A stretch of 33,976 bases of DNA from Alicyclobacillus kakegawensis NBRC 103104 (lineage in GTDB: Bacteria > Bacillota > Bacilli > Alicyclobacillales > Alicyclobacillaceae). The translations under genes and the position numbers were made by a program. The notes below the pieces were generated by a model. The model had not been told where the DNA came from and made no database searches. It worked only from the letters and a program-made list of their open reading frames with translations. The DNA lies in assembly GCF_001552655.1 (NCBI RefSeq), contig NZ_BCRP01000025.1:1-33976 (forward strand), written 5' to 3'. This document shows, in pieces, positions 33,732 through 33,976 of the stretch; within the stretch, counting starts at the first letter, position 1; every line of letters begins with the position of its first letter.

Positions 33732-33976
<245 letters not shown>

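Overview
The window looks like chromosomal DNA of a moderately GC-rich, aerobic, low-branching Bacilli member. An Alicyclobacillaceae-type genome is my best guess. The basis is Bacillus-type genes (ypiB, monofunctional aroH, kimA), AGGAGG-type ribosome sites, frequent GTG starts and an aro-trp supercluster ordered much like that of Bacillus. The species is an inference; no marker here fixes it.

The left half (about 1-18.6 kb) is dense, GC-rich and core-like, and nearly all on the minus strand. Read in transcription order (right to left) it holds an RluA-type pseudouridine synthase, three tandem M42 peptidase paralogues, the aromatic amino acid cluster aroC-aroB-aroH / trpD-trpC-trpF-trpB-trpA-aroF-tyrA ending in a clear terminator, an XPB-type helicase with its helicase-associated partner, and ypiB with its own terminator. 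The aro-trp genes make DAHP, 3-dehydroquinate, chorismate, prephenate, the tyrosine precursor, and tryptophan from anthranilate onward. Anthranilate synthase (trpE/trpG) is absent and must be encoded elsewhere. A promoter and a roughly 300-base leader sit between aroH and trpD, where trpE would be expected. Regularly spaced (G/T)AG triplets occur in this leader, over the trpD ribosome site and over the aroC ribosome site, suggesting TRAP-type RNA control of the pathway.

A tRNA-Gly(CCC) with its own promoter and terminator (18.47-18.66 kb) marks the change to the right half (18.6-34 kb). That half is lower in GC, loosely packed, on mixed strands and rich in decay. It has a nucleotidyltransferase-like protein, an alpha/beta hydrolase, a truncated SDR-like gene, an MFS gene broken by deletion, an IS3-family transposase relic, two VOC proteins, a monooxygenase-like dimeric barrel protein, a zinc alcohol dehydrogenase, a YiiX-like papain-fold protein, a uridine-kinase-like P-loop kinase, a KimA-type potassium transporter, a HAD phosphatase, a LysE exporter, an intact MFS transporter and, at the right edge, a deleted tryptophanyl-tRNA synthetase relic.

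The most notable items are the triplet arrays with the alternative hairpins in the trpD leader, the M42 trio in which one member has lost catalytic and metal residues, and the cluster of decaying genes between 21.2 and 23.2 kb.
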